NCBI GenBank assembly: GCA_046297395.1
Contig: JBKCNM010000010.1
Location: 1-10,826 of the forward strand
Direction: 5' to 3'
Length of the DNA stretch: 10,826 nt
Source of the DNA: JBEICQ01 sp046297395
Lineage (GTDB): Bacteria; Bacteroidota; Bacteroidia; UBA4408
Under the pieces are notes generated by a model. It saw only the letters and a program-made list of their open reading frames with translations, did not search any database and was not told where the DNA came from. Shown piece by piece: positions 1 to 7,268 of the stretch; the first letter of the stretch is position 1; every line of letters begins with the position of its first letter. Made by a program: the position numbers and the translations under genes.

Positions 1-2150
1 TTTCAAGAATTACTGTAGATCCTGCAAATCCGGATATCATCGCCAAGTGTGGACTCAGTGGTTCCATCAGCAGAGACGGAGGAAAAACATTTAAAAATCT
101 GGGCAGCATGCATCCCGATATACACGACATCGTGTTTGACAGGAGCAACAGCGATAAAATGTTTTTTGCTACAGATGGAGGTGTTTATCGCTCTCTCGAC
201 GGAGGTTCGAGCATGGAGATGGTAGAATGTCTCCCGGTGAGCCAGTTCTACCATGTGAGTTACGACAACCGCCATCCGTATTATGTGTACGGAGGTTTGC
301 AGGACAACAATTCATGGTTTGGTCCTTCAGAGAGTCCGGGCGGGATTGAACCCGGCGATTGGGAACCGGTGGGTCGCGGAGACGGATTCCGTGTGTATCC
401 CCATCCCACAGATCCCAATATAGTGTATTCCGAGATGCAGGGTGCAGAAGTGATGTGGCGATACGACATCAAAAAACAGGAAATTAAACTCATCAAACCC
501 TATCCGGGCGAAGGTTCGCCTAAGCTTCGCTTTAACTGGAATGCAGCCTTTACCACCAGCAAGCACCATCCCGACAGACTCTATGCCGGCAGTCAGTTCT
601 TGCATGTGTCGGAAGACAGGGGAGCCGTCTGGAAAATCATCTCACCCGATTTAACCACCAACAACAAAAGCAAACAAAACCAGGAGGCCTCAGGAGGTTT
701 GTCGGCAGACAATTCCGGTGCCGAGAATCACTGTACCATTTTTACCATTGCCGAATCTCCTTTGAGTGATCAGATTATATGGGTGGGCACCGACGACGGC
801 AATTTGCAACTCACCACCGACGGCGGCAAAAACTGGACGAATCTGGTAAAAAATATACCCGGCCTTCCACCCAACACTTGGTGTTATCATGTGGAGGCAA
901 GCGTGCACGGAAAAGGCATTGCCTATGCAGTGTTTGAGGGCCATACCCAAAATGATTATCGCCCGTATGTATACAAAACAAGCGACTTTGGCAAGACATG
1001 GCAATCCATTGTCACCGCTGATATCACCACTTTTGTGAGGAGTTTGCAAGAGGATTATCAGAATCCGGAGCTCCTTTTTTTGGGAGCAGAAAACGGATTG
1101 TACATCACCCTTAACGGAGGCAAAAGCTGGTCGGTTTTTAGTAACAATTTCCCAAGGGTTGCAGTGCATTACCTGGAGTTGCATCCTACTACAAATGCTT
1201 TGCTTGCTGCTACTCACGGAAGAGGAATTATTGTGTTGGACGACATCAGTCCCTTGCGTAAAATCAATGCTTCTCTTTTAACATCCAACTTGAGTTTTTT
1301 TGATTCTGATGTTTTTGTGATTGATGAAAAAAACAATTTCGGTGGCCGTTCACAGGAGAATCAGTTTGTTGCGCCCAATCCAAGCTCCAGGGCACAGATG
1401 AGGTATTTTTTGCCCAAGCGACACATGTTCGGGAAGATGACAGCAGAAATTTATGATTTGCAAGGGAACCTGGTGACCAAGGCAGATGCCGGAAAATTAA
1501 AAGGAATCAATACCATTGAGTGGGGTTTTAATGCCACTGCTCCCAAGGTGGCCAAAGGAAAATCACTTTCGTTTGCAGGAGCACCCACGGTGAAGGCAGG
1601 CAAATACCTGCTAAAAATTACCAAAGGAAATGAGGTGTTTGAAAAACAAATAGAGCTTGCTTACGACAAGAATTCCGGATTCACGCTTGCAGAGAGGGAA
1701 GAGCAGCAACAGGTAACCAAACAGCTTTTTGATTTTATTCAGGACCTTGCCTACCTGGTTTTTACCATTGAAAAATGGGAAGAAAAAGCAAATGATTTTC
1801 AGCAGAAACAAACCAAGCCCAATGCAGGTGTTGCTTCGATGCTTCAGGAAATATCCGCCATTAAAAGTCTGCTGGTGGTAACCACCGGCGACAATTATGT
1901 GGGTGCAGCGGAACCCAAGCTGAGAGAAAAACTCAATGATGTGTATGGTTCAATAAATGCTTACCCGGGCGCACCTTCTTCAACTCAAAAAGAAAACATT
2001 GCATCCCTGCAAAAGCAGTTCTCAGAAGCCAAAGCCCGATTCTCCAAAGCAGAATCAGGAAGCATACAAACCTTCCGCAAGCTTTTGGAGAAAAACAATG
2101 CTGCAGAGACTTTCAAGAGTCCGGAGTTCGGAGAATATTTAAAGTTGTAA
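1..2150 (+). CDS. Sortilin/VPS10-like BNR-repeat protein, 3' part (5' end outside window)
   Basis: The frame is open from base 3 without a start, so the gene begins upstream; 715 residues are visible. Six Asp-box (BNR) motifs of the S-x-D-x-G-x-T-W type can be read: SRDGGKTF (visible residues 23-30), SLDGGSSM (64-71), SEDRGAVW (203-210), TTDGGKNW (271-278), TSDFGKTW (326-333) and TLNGGKSW (369-376). They mark beta-propeller blades. The propeller ends with ATHGRGIIVLDD, a closing motif I know from this Bacteroidota family usually annotated as sortilin N-terminal or 'glycosyl hydrolase'. After it come an Ig-like segment (KMTAEIYDLQGNLV ... GKYLLKI) and a charged, probably helical C-terminus. 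No glycosidase active site can be assigned, so the usual 'glycosyl hydrolase' name is not supported here. No type IX secretion C-terminal domain is evident. Its stop lies one base from the stop of the convergent lipoprotein gene. The 108 ATG is internal. Confidence 0.9.
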   Translation, partial: SRITVDPANPDIIAKCGLSGSISRDGGKTFKNLGSMHPDIHDIVFDRSNSDKMFFATDGGVYRSLDGGSSMEMVECLPVSQFYHVSYDNRHPYYVYGGLQDNNSWFGPSESPGGIEPGDWEPVGRGDGFRVYPHPTDPNIVYSEMQGAEVMWRYDIKKQEIKLIKPYPGEGSPKLRFNWNAAFTTSKHHPDRLYAGSQFLHVSEDRGAVWKIISPDLTTNNKSKQNQEASGGLSADNSGAENHCTIFTIAESPLSDQIIWVGTDDGNLQLTTDGGKNWTNLVKNIPGLPPNTWCYHVEASVHGKGIAYAVFEGHTQNDYRPYVYKTSDFGKTWQSIVTADITTFVRSLQEDYQNPELLFLGAENGLYITLNGGKSWSVFSNNFPRVAVHYLELHPTTNALLAATHGRGIIVLDDISPLRKINASLLTSNLSFFDSDVFVIDEKNNFGGRSQENQFVAPNPSSRAQMRYFLPKRHMFGKMTAEIYDLQGNLVTKADAGKLKGINTIEWGFNATAPKVAKGKSLSFAGAPTVKAGKYLLKITKGNEVFEKQIELAYDKNSGFTLAEREEQQQVTKQLFDFIQDLAYLVFTIEKWEEKANDFQQKQTKPNAGVASMLQEISAIKSLLVVTTGDNYVGAAEPKLREKLNDVYGSINAYPGAPSSTQKENIASLQKQFSEAKARFSKAESGSIQTFRKLLEKNNAAETFKSPEFGEYLKL

Positions 2151-2151
2151 A

Positions 2152-2385
2152 TCAGTTCCAGGGCATCACGCCTTTTTGCGTACACTCAATGGAATTGCCC
2201 GGCATTTTGCGCGATTCAAGCCTGTCCTGATAATCCAACAGGTTGGATTTACTTCCGCATATTTCAGGATATTCCATCACCTGTTTTCCGGCCGGGGTAT
2301 ATTGTCTGCAGGTAATACACCTTTCACATGAAGCAAATAAAAGTGAAATGGTAAGCAGGCATAGCATCATGAATTTCATACGCAT
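2152..2385 (-). CDS. Small Cys-rich lipoprotein
   Basis: This is a 77-residue protein. A positively charged start and hydrophobic stretch lead to the lipobox LFASC, with lipidated Cys20 if the first ATG is used; the second ATG at 2379 gives a better MKFMMLCLL signal start. The mature part has C20-x2-C23-x2-C26, then C43 and C68. This could form a metal site or disulfides, but no family is recognised. It is predicted to be anchored in a membrane by a lipid. The start is 3 nt after the stop of the MORN-repeat gene, so the two are probably one transcript and may act together at the cell envelope. Its 3' end faces the sortilin-like gene with one base between the stops, leaving no room for a terminator between them. 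Real-gene status rests on the lipobox, the operon spacing and the lack of any competing gene. Confidence 0.75.
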   Translation of the reverse strand: MRMKFMMLCLLTISLLFASCERCITCRQYTPAGKQVMEYPEICGSKSNLLDYQDRLESRKMPGNSIECTQKGVMPWN

Positions 2386-2388
2386 GAT

Positions 2389-3204
2389 TTATTTGGTTAG
2401 GACATCCATTTTGTATTTTTCTGTTTTCAGCACTTTCCCCTCTTTGTCGAATTCTTTAAAGGTTCCGTTTTTTTTGTCAGCGGAATAGGTACCCGAAGCT
2501 TTCAGTGTTTTTCCGTCTTCAAAATATTCCTTGTAATCGCCCTCCATCAGGTTGTTTACATAAAATGTTTCTGATTGCAGGGCACCGTCCTTGTAATAGG
2601 TTTTTTGGAGTCCTTGCAACTTGCCCGACTTGTAATTGTATTCGATGGAAACTTTTCCGTCTTCATAAAACCACTTTGAAATGCCTTCCCTCTGGTCGTC
2701 AACAAAAAATCCTTCTTCCTGTGGCTTGCTGTTGGGGTAAAAACTTTTTTTTGATCCATTCAGCTTTCCGTTTTTGTAGAGGGCATCTGATTGAATTTTT
2801 CCGCTTTGCAAAAAACTCAGCAATCGGCCATGCAAGAGGTTGTTTTTGTAAGCCGCTTGTTTAGACAATGCACCGGTATTTCGCAACTCTATTTCCAAAC
2901 CATTTTTGGTTCCGTTCACATATTCACAAAACCCGGTAAAAATTCCATCAGGATTAAAGGTCATCCAGGTGCCTTCTCTGCTGCCATTGCGGTAAAGTCC
3001 CTGGGCTTGCGTAAGTCCGCTTTTCTCTACCCACATTCCGGTTTTATTTCCGGAAGCATCCGTTTGATTGAGGCTCGTATCAGGAAGTGTGAGTGGGCGA
3101 GGCGGAACAGGAATTTTTTCTTTCCCGCTCCGGTCTTCCTGTGCATGCACCAAGGTGCAAAGCATCAACAGAAGAGTAAATAACAATTGCTTGGTTCTTG
3201 TCAT
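2389..3204 (-). CDS. Exported MORN-type repeat protein
   Basis: This 271-residue protein has a cleavable signal peptide (MTRTKQLLFTLLLMLCTLVHAQ, residues 1-22) and a Pro-rich linker. At least eight MORN-variant repeats then begin near residues 71, 95, 119, 143, 167, 191, 215 and 240, a period of 24 residues. Each unit reads roughly Y-x-N-G-x-x-x-G-x-x-x-x-Y/F followed by a D-G-K type turn; examples are YRNGSREGTW, YKNGKLNGSKKSF and YVNNLMEGDYKEY. A ninth degenerate unit (NKTGMW) sits near 53-58. Databases often name such proteins 'YwqK family antitoxin', but the exported location makes a toxin-antitoxin role unlikely here. The repeats form an elongated beta-sheet surface, so a scaffold or adhesion role in periplasm or surface is an inference. 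It is the first gene of a two-gene unit with the small lipoprotein, and a TAnnTTTG box lies 14 bases upstream. Confidence 0.9.
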   Translation of the reverse strand: MTRTKQLLFTLLLMLCTLVHAQEDRSGKEKIPVPPRPLTLPDTSLNQTDASGNKTGMWVEKSGLTQAQGLYRNGSREGTWMTFNPDGIFTGFCEYVNGTKNGLEIELRNTGALSKQAAYKNNLLHGRLLSFLQSGKIQSDALYKNGKLNGSKKSFYPNSKPQEEGFFVDDQREGISKWFYEDGKVSIEYNYKSGKLQGLQKTYYKDGALQSETFYVNNLMEGDYKEYFEDGKTLKASGTYSADKKNGTFKEFDKEGKVLKTEKYKMDVLTK

Positions 3205-3218
3205 GAATGAATCAGCCC

Positions 3219-3226
3219 CAAAGTTA
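3219..3226 (-). promoter_or_regulatory. Candidate -7 box (TAACTTTG) of the MORN/lipoprotein unit
   Basis: Read on the minus strand, 3226-3219 is TAACTTTG, a perfect match to the Bacteroidota sigma-ABfr -7 consensus TAnnTTTG. It ends 14 bases before the ATG at 3204, which would give a leader of roughly ten bases. I see no clear TTTG -33 element at the expected distance, so the call rests on one element and on its position in the short divergent intergenic stretch. Confidence 0.4.
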
Positions 3227-3260
3227 TTTTTTTTGTTCCTTTATTGTTCATCTTTTAAGC

Positions 3261-4442
3261 ATGTCATCCTTTACTTTATACAGGGCTCCCTATCTGTTCG
3301 ACGGAATAAGTCCGGGTCTCCTTCGTAACGCATGGGTGATTATGGATGAGCAAGGCTTTGTTGTGGAGGTGGGTACCGGTTCAAGTCCTCATGGATTGTA
3401 CACTGTGGACTGCGCAGACCTGCTATGTCCGGGATTTATCAACAGCCATTGTCATACCGAGTTGAGTTATCTGCAGGGAAGAATTTCATCCGGCACCGGA
3501 CTGCAGCTATTTCTTGAAGGGATTGAAAAGGAGCGGAATCATGGCAGGGAACATGCTGCCCGGGCCGCTGCCGAAGCCATTGAAGCCATGCACAGGAGCG
3601 GAATTGTTTTTGTGGGAGATATCTGCAATACGCTGGACACACTGGAGGCAAGCGCAGGCAGTGCCATGCAGTTCTATCATTTTGTGGAGGTGTTTGGATT
3701 CATGCCTTCAGCGGCCTCCAAAGTATTTGAGGCAGGCTTGGAGAAGTGGAAGCAATGGGGTTCACAGGCAGGCATTACTTTTCATGCTACTTATTCTCTT
3801 TCCAACGAATTGCTTGCTGCCATTAATCGCCATGCGCTGGAAGAAGATGGCTTGCTCAGCATTCACAACCAGGAGTCGGAAGAGGAAAATCAATTGTATA
3901 TCAACGGAAGCGGCAAGCTTGCAGAGAGGCTACTTTCATGGGGCATGAACCTGGATCATTGGCAGACGGGACACAAAAGTTCCTTGATGGGCTTGTTGCC
4001 AAAGATTACCCGCGAACGCCCGCTGATGCTGGTGCACAATACGGTTACCACCGAAGAGGAGGTGCGTTGGGCCATGCAACATCATCCTCAGTTGTACTGG
4101 TGTTTGTGTCCGGGAGCCAACCAATACATCAGCCATCGTCTGCCCGAAGCCCGTATTTTTTTTGAGGCAGGTGCAAGGGTAGTGTTGGGCACTGATAGTT
4201 TGGCGAGCAACCGGCAGTTAAACATGGTGCATGAAATGTTTTTGTTGCAGGAGGGATGCGGCATAGCGTTGCCTTCACTATTGTTGTCGGCCACAAAAAA
4301 CGCAGCTGCATTTTTTCATTGTTCACAATTGGGTAGTCTCTCCAAAGGAAACCGCCCGGGATTGGTGCAGATCACTTCCTTATCAGCAAATGCTGAGCTC
4401 ACGGCGCAATCGGAATCCATACTTTTACGCAGAAGCATATGA
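3261..4442 (+). CDS. Amidohydrolase-superfamily deaminase (ATZ/TRZ/SsnA-like)
   Basis: This is a 393-residue metal-dependent hydrolase of the TIM-barrel amidohydrolase superfamily. Visible active-site residues are H63-x-H65 in PGFINSHCHTELS, the HNQE motif with H202 and E205, H259 in LVHN, and D312 in VLGTDSLASN. CPGAN (283-287) is the equivalent of the CP-x-SN strand motif of cytosine/guanine/chlorohydrolase-type members. This pattern indicates deamination or dechlorination of an aromatic nitrogen heterocycle using one metal ion. The substrate cannot be read from sequence. Aminodeoxyfutalosine deaminase (menaquinone pathway) and purine or pyrimidine deaminases are the realistic options. I chose the ATG at 3261 because it gives the usual short N-terminal beta-sandwich start (MSSFTLYRAPYLFDG). 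The in-frame ATG at 3207 would leave two bases to the divergent gene and add a non-family extension. The stop overlaps the purN start (ATGA), suggesting translational coupling. Confidence 0.85.
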   Translation: MSSFTLYRAPYLFDGISPGLLRNAWVIMDEQGFVVEVGTGSSPHGLYTVDCADLLCPGFINSHCHTELSYLQGRISSGTGLQLFLEGIEKERNHGREHAARAAAEAIEAMHRSGIVFVGDICNTLDTLEASAGSAMQFYHFVEVFGFMPSAASKVFEAGLEKWKQWGSQAGITFHATYSLSNELLAAINRHALEEDGLLSIHNQESEEENQLYINGSGKLAERLLSWGMNLDHWQTGHKSSLMGLLPKITRERPLMLVHNTVTTEEEVRWAMQHHPQLYWCLCPGANQYISHRLPEARIFFEAGARVVLGTDSLASNRQLNMVHEMFLLQEGCGIALPSLLLSATKNAAAFFHCSQLGSLSKGNRPGLVQITSLSANAELTAQSESILLRRSI

Positions 4443-5008
4443 AGATACCTATTGCCATTTTTGCCTCCGGTAAGGGAAGCAATGCAGATGCCATCATCCG
4501 TTTTTCTCAATCCCCATCTGCAGTGTACAGGGTAGCGCTGGTCATTACCAATGTGCCTGATGCCGGAGTAAGAGGCGTTTGTCACCAACAGGGCATTCCC
4601 TGTTTCCATTGGAAAAACAACGATCCCCTGCTGCCTGATTTTTTGATGCAGAACAAGGTATCTTTCATTCTGCTTGCCGGTTACATGGTGCGCATTGGGG
4701 CCTCCTTGCTTGAGGCTTATCCGCACAGGATTCTGAATATTCATCCTGCTCTTCTGCCAAAATATGGTGGCAAAGGCATGTATGGCATGCATGTTCATCA
4801 GGCTGTTATTGCAGCAGGCGAGGCCTTTTCAGGCATCACCATTCACGAAGTGGATGAGGAATACGACCACGGAAAAAAAGTGTTTAGTGCTGAGATTCCT
4901 GTACTCCCAAACGACACGCCCGAATCGCTGGCACAGCGCATCCATGCCCTCGAACACCTGCACTATCCGGAGGTTGCCAATGCTTATATCGCAGCATTTG
5001 GTAAGTGA
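4439..5008 (+). CDS. purN: Phosphoribosylglycinamide formyltransferase (GAR transformylase 1)
   Basis: PurN transfers the formyl group of 10-formyl-tetrahydrofolate to GAR, giving FGAR, the third step of de novo purine synthesis in the cytoplasm. The protein has 189 residues. It shows the phosphate-binding start IFASGKGSN (7-15), the catalytic strand NIHPALLP with N100 and H102, and H136 plus D143 in IHEVDEEYDHG. N100, H102 and D143 align with N106, H108 and D144 of the E. coli enzyme as I remember that sequence. The loop PKYGGKGMYGMHVH carries the GMYG insert I associate with Bacteroidota PurN. It is slightly shorter than the ~210-residue E. coli protein at the C-terminus. Its start overlaps the amidohydrolase stop by four bases, so translation is probably coupled. 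A weak hairpin follows directly after the stop. Confidence 0.95.
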   Translation: MKIPIAIFASGKGSNADAIIRFSQSPSAVYRVALVITNVPDAGVRGVCHQQGIPCFHWKNNDPLLPDFLMQNKVSFILLAGYMVRIGASLLEAYPHRILNIHPALLPKYGGKGMYGMHVHQAVIAAGEAFSGITIHEVDEEYDHGKKVFSAEIPVLPNDTPESLAQRIHALEHLHYPEVANAYIAAFGK

Positions 5009-5010
5009 AC

Positions 5011-5035
5011 AGAGAAAATAAATTTCTCTCTTTTC
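5011..5035 (+). terminator. Possible weak intrinsic terminator after purN
   Basis: AGAGAAA (5011-5017) and TTTCTCT (5023-5029) form a perfect 7-bp stem with a 5-base loop, followed by C and a short T-run (TTTT, 5031-5034). It lies three bases after the purN stop. Only three of the seven pairs are G-C and the T-run is short, so it is at best a leaky terminator. The possible promoter at 5089 fits a partial transcription break here. Confidence 0.3.
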
Positions 5036-5088
5036 AGTAGGATTGGAAAATCATGCGCAAAAAAATTTTCCCAAACACAAATCGGGAT

Positions 5089-5096
5089 TATCTTTG
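5089..5096 (+). promoter_or_regulatory. Candidate -7 box (TATCTTTG) in front of purE
   Basis: TATCTTTG matches the Bacteroidota -7 consensus TAnnTTTG exactly and ends 16 bases before the preferred purE ATG at 5113. Transcription from it would begin about ten bases before that ATG, and downstream of the alternative ATG at 5053. No convincing TTTG is seen at the -33 spacing. It may serve purE and the outer-membrane gene separately from purN. Confidence 0.35.
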
Positions 5097-5112
5097 GACA
5101 AATCCTCAGGCT

Positions 5113-5583
5113 ATGGTCGCAATCATCATGGGCAGTACATCCGATTGGCAGGTTATGCAGGCTGCGGCCCAAGTGTTGCAGCAGTTTGGTGTATCGTATC
5201 TCAGCGAGGTCGTTTCTGCCCACCGCACCCCCGATAAGATGTATGAGTTTGCAAAAGCAGCGCATCAAAAAGGAATCAAAGTAATGATTGCCGGTGCCGG
5301 AGGAGCCGCTCACCTGCCCGGTATGGTTGCCGCAATTACCTGCTTGCCGGTGATTGGCGTGCCCGTAAAATCTACCCATTCTTTGAACGGACTCGATTCC
5401 CTTTTAAGCATCGTTCAAATGCCTTCCGGTGTTCCCGTTGCCACTGTTGCCATAGACGGGGCGGCCAACGCAGGTATTCTCGCCTTGCAGATATTGGCTA
5501 CAGCGGATGAATCTCTCTACCATAAACTCGAGGAATACAAGGAGTCTCTTAAAGAAAAAGTGAACAATGCCCGTTTGGAATAA
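5113..5583 (+). CDS. purE: N5-carboxyaminoimidazole ribonucleotide mutase (PurE, class I)
   Basis: PurE class I converts N5-CAIR, made by PurK, to CAIR in de novo purine synthesis; it is a cytoplasmic octamer in known examples. The 156-residue protein shows the nucleotide-binding start IIMGSTSDW (4-12), the SAHRTP motif with H37, the AGAGGAAHLPGM loop (60-71) with H67, and PVIGVPV (79-85). Length and motifs fit the bacterial PurK-dependent class, but no purK is in this window. I chose ATG 5113 because family members begin right at the first beta-strand. The upstream in-frame ATG (5053) adds 20 residues with no family character, and a TAnnTTTG box lies between the two. It is followed by an outer-membrane gene starting 17 bases before its stop. 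With purN just upstream, the cluster supplies two steps of the same pathway. Confidence 0.95.
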   Translation: MVAIIMGSTSDWQVMQAAAQVLQQFGVSYLSEVVSAHRTPDKMYEFAKAAHQKGIKVMIAGAGGAAHLPGMVAAITCLPVIGVPVKSTHSLNGLDSLLSIVQMPSGVPVATVAIDGAANAGILALQILATADESLYHKLEEYKESLKEKVNNARLE

Positions 5584-6451
5584 GCGTTTCTTTTTTATTC
5601 GTGTTTGCTGTTTGGCAGGTTTGCTTTTTGCACTTGTAAACCCACTTTTTTCCAGAAACAATAATGAGCCTGTAGGTACAAGAAGTTGGGGGATGGGCAA
5701 CGCTTCGGTGTGTGTATCTGATGCCTGGAGCATGCAACACAATGTGGCGGGTATTGCCGGCCTGCGGAGTTTTTCGGCGGGGATGTATGTCAATTACCAG
5801 CCTCTTATTCCTCAATTGCAGCAGTATGCGGTGTGTATGGCCAAACCCTTTTCGTTTGGCAGTTTTGGTTTGGTGGTGAGCCGTTTGGGCATCCCTCAAT
5901 ATTCTGAGATCAAAGCGGGCTTGGGTTATGCCAGGATGTTTGGCAAAGGATTTCGTGCCGGGCTGCAACTCAATTACCTGCAAACCTCTATTGGCGATCA
6001 GTATGGAAGAAGCAGCCGCCTTTCGGCAGAAGCAGGAATACAAGCAAAGATCACCTCCGGGCTTTGGGCAGGTGTGCATGTTTACAACATCAACCGTGCA
6101 AAGTCTTCCGTGTTAGATCAGGAGCGCATTCCCACCATTGTGCGCTTAGGTTTTTTGTACACACTCTCAGAAAAAGTAATGCTTGCAGCAGAGTTTGAAA
6201 AGCAAAGCAGCCGCAGTCCGCTTGTAAAAGCGGGTATGGAATACCGCATGCACAGGGCTTTTGTTTTGAGAGGGGGCTTGATGGCAGCCGCCAGACCCGG
6301 ATTTACAGCAGGAGCAGGATTTTACCTTTCTTCTGTGCGCATAGATGTGGCTGTTTCCTATTTGCCGGTGTTTGGTATCATCCCACATGTGGGAGGGGAT
6401 TATACTACGGGTTTTACGGGTGTAGACCAGCCTGACCGTAAAATATTTTAA
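5567..6451 (+). CDS. Predicted outer-membrane beta-barrel protein (PorV/PorQ/FadL-like)
   Basis: This 294-residue protein starts with a signal peptide (about residues 1-30: NKRFFFIRVCCLAGLLFALV). Next comes the motif GTRSWGMGNASVCVSDAWSMQHNVAGIAGL, whose G-x-x-x-x-G-M-G-x-A-x-V-x-V-x-D and N-x-A-G-I features are the N-terminal signature of PorV-like and related Bacteroidota barrels. The rest alternates polar and hydrophobic residues in many short strands ending with aromatics, as in an outer-membrane barrel. A role with type IX secretion (PorV/PorQ) or transport is possible, but the match is only at superfamily level. The start lies within purE (17-nt overlap, different frame). It is the only ATG that gives a signal peptide, so purE and this gene are probably co-transcribed. 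There is no functional reason for the pairing with purine synthesis. It converges on the SDR gene with 34 bases between the stops. Confidence 0.75.
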   Translation: MPVWNKRFFFIRVCCLAGLLFALVNPLFSRNNNEPVGTRSWGMGNASVCVSDAWSMQHNVAGIAGLRSFSAGMYVNYQPLIPQLQQYAVCMAKPFSFGSFGLVVSRLGIPQYSEIKAGLGYARMFGKGFRAGLQLNYLQTSIGDQYGRSSRLSAEAGIQAKITSGLWAGVHVYNINRAKSSVLDQERIPTIVRLGFLYTLSEKVMLAAEFEKQSSRSPLVKAGMEYRMHRAFVLRGGLMAAARPGFTAGAGFYLSSVRIDVAVSYLPVFGIIPHVGGDYTTGFTGVDQPDRKIF

Positions 6452-6485
6452 TCGTCTGTTTCCTGTTTGTACAGTACGAAATTGT

Positions 6486-7268
6486 TTACAGACAAGCCGT
6501 GCGCCCTCCGTCAACCGGCAGGTTAATGCCATTGATATAAGACGCAGCAGGGGAAGCCAGAAAGGCAACGGCAGCAGCAATCTCTGAAGGTTTTCCGAAC
6601 CGTCCTGCCGGAATTTCCGCGAGCATTTCCTGTTCTATCTCGGTTTGATGCACACCGGTTTTTTCGGCTTTGTTACCTATAATTGCCGTGAGTCTTCCGG
6701 TATGAGTTGCCCCCGGTAAAACATTGTTCACCGTGATACCGTGCATGGCTACTTCTCCCGCGAGGGTTTTAGACCAATTGGCAACAGCCGCGCGGATGGT
6801 ATTGGAAACACCAAGTCCTTTGAGCGGCTGCTTTACGGAAGTGGAAATAATGTTGATGATACGGCCATAACCGGCCTCTTGCATGCCCGGCAGCAAGGCC
6901 TGAGCAAGTAGGTGATTACACAACAAATGAGCCCTGAAAGCATCTGTAAAGGCCGAACTTTTTGCGTGTCGTATGTCGCCCGCAGGAGGACCTCCGGTAT
7001 TGTTTACCAAGATATGAATAGGATGTATGCTTACTATTTTTTCGAGGCAGGATTCCAAGTCTCCCGGAACGGAAAAGTCGGCCTGAAAAGCATGGTGAGT
7101 GCCATGCCCGGGCAAATTGTTTTTCACCTTTTCAAGGGAATCTGCATTACGCGCAAGAAGAATGATGGATGCGCCCATCTCGGCGAGTGCAATTGCGCAG
7201 GCTTCTCCAATGCCCCGGCTGCTTCCGCAAACCAGTGCGGTCTTGTCTTTAAGTGGTGAATGTGTCAT
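6486..7268 (-). CDS. SDR-family oxidoreductase with non-canonical active site
   Basis: This 260-residue Rossmann-fold protein has the cofactor loop CGSSRGIG (14-21), acidic D64, the NNTGGPPAG segment (89-97, in place of NNAG) and the C-terminal INGINLPVDGG that ends most SDRs. The catalytic tetrad is altered. Ser142 is present, but the Tyr expected 13 residues later is Ser155 and the Lys four residues after that is Arg159 (SNTIR). The replacement looks like a family trait rather than damage, because I recall the 'beta-ketoacyl reductase-like' SDR subgroup (cd05344) having this S-N-x-x-R pattern. Reductase activity is therefore doubtful and the substrate unknown. I chose ATG 7268; the upstream ATG at 7322 would add 18 residues without family character and lengthen the overlap with the MmcQ gene. 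It is the last gene of the leftward unit and overlaps the gene before it by 20 nt. Confidence 0.85.
   Translation of the reverse strand: MTHSPLKDKTALVCGSSRGIGEACAIALAEMGASIILLARNADSLEKVKNNLPGHGTHHAFQADFSVPGDLESCLEKIVSIHPIHILVNNTGGPPAGDIRHAKSSAFTDAFRAHLLCNHLLAQALLPGMQEAGYGRIINIISTSVKQPLKGLGVSNTIRAAVANWSKTLAGEVAMHGITVNNVLPGATHTGRLTAIIGNKAEKTGVHQTEIEQEMLAEIPAGRFGKPSEIAAAVAFLASPAASYINGINLPVDGGRTACL

Noticed and set aside
690..1217. 175-codon minus-strand frame opposite the sortilin-like gene.
   Set aside because: It is the antisense shadow of a gene with clear Asp-box motifs and shows no protein family features.
2162..2175. GGC-ATCAC-GCC followed by TTTTT just after the sortilin-like stop, as a terminator.
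   Set aside because: The stem is only three to four pairs and lies inside the lipoprotein coding sequence.
3207..3260. 18-residue N-terminal extension of the amidohydrolase from ATG 3207.
   Set aside because: It would leave two bases to the divergent start codon, overlap the other gene's promoter and add residues outside the family alignment.
6454..6493. GTCTGT/ACAGAC inverted repeat with a nested CTGT-TTGT-ACAG between the convergent barrel and SDR genes.
   Set aside because: The stems are four to six pairs with a long loop and no T-run follows, so it is not a credible terminator.
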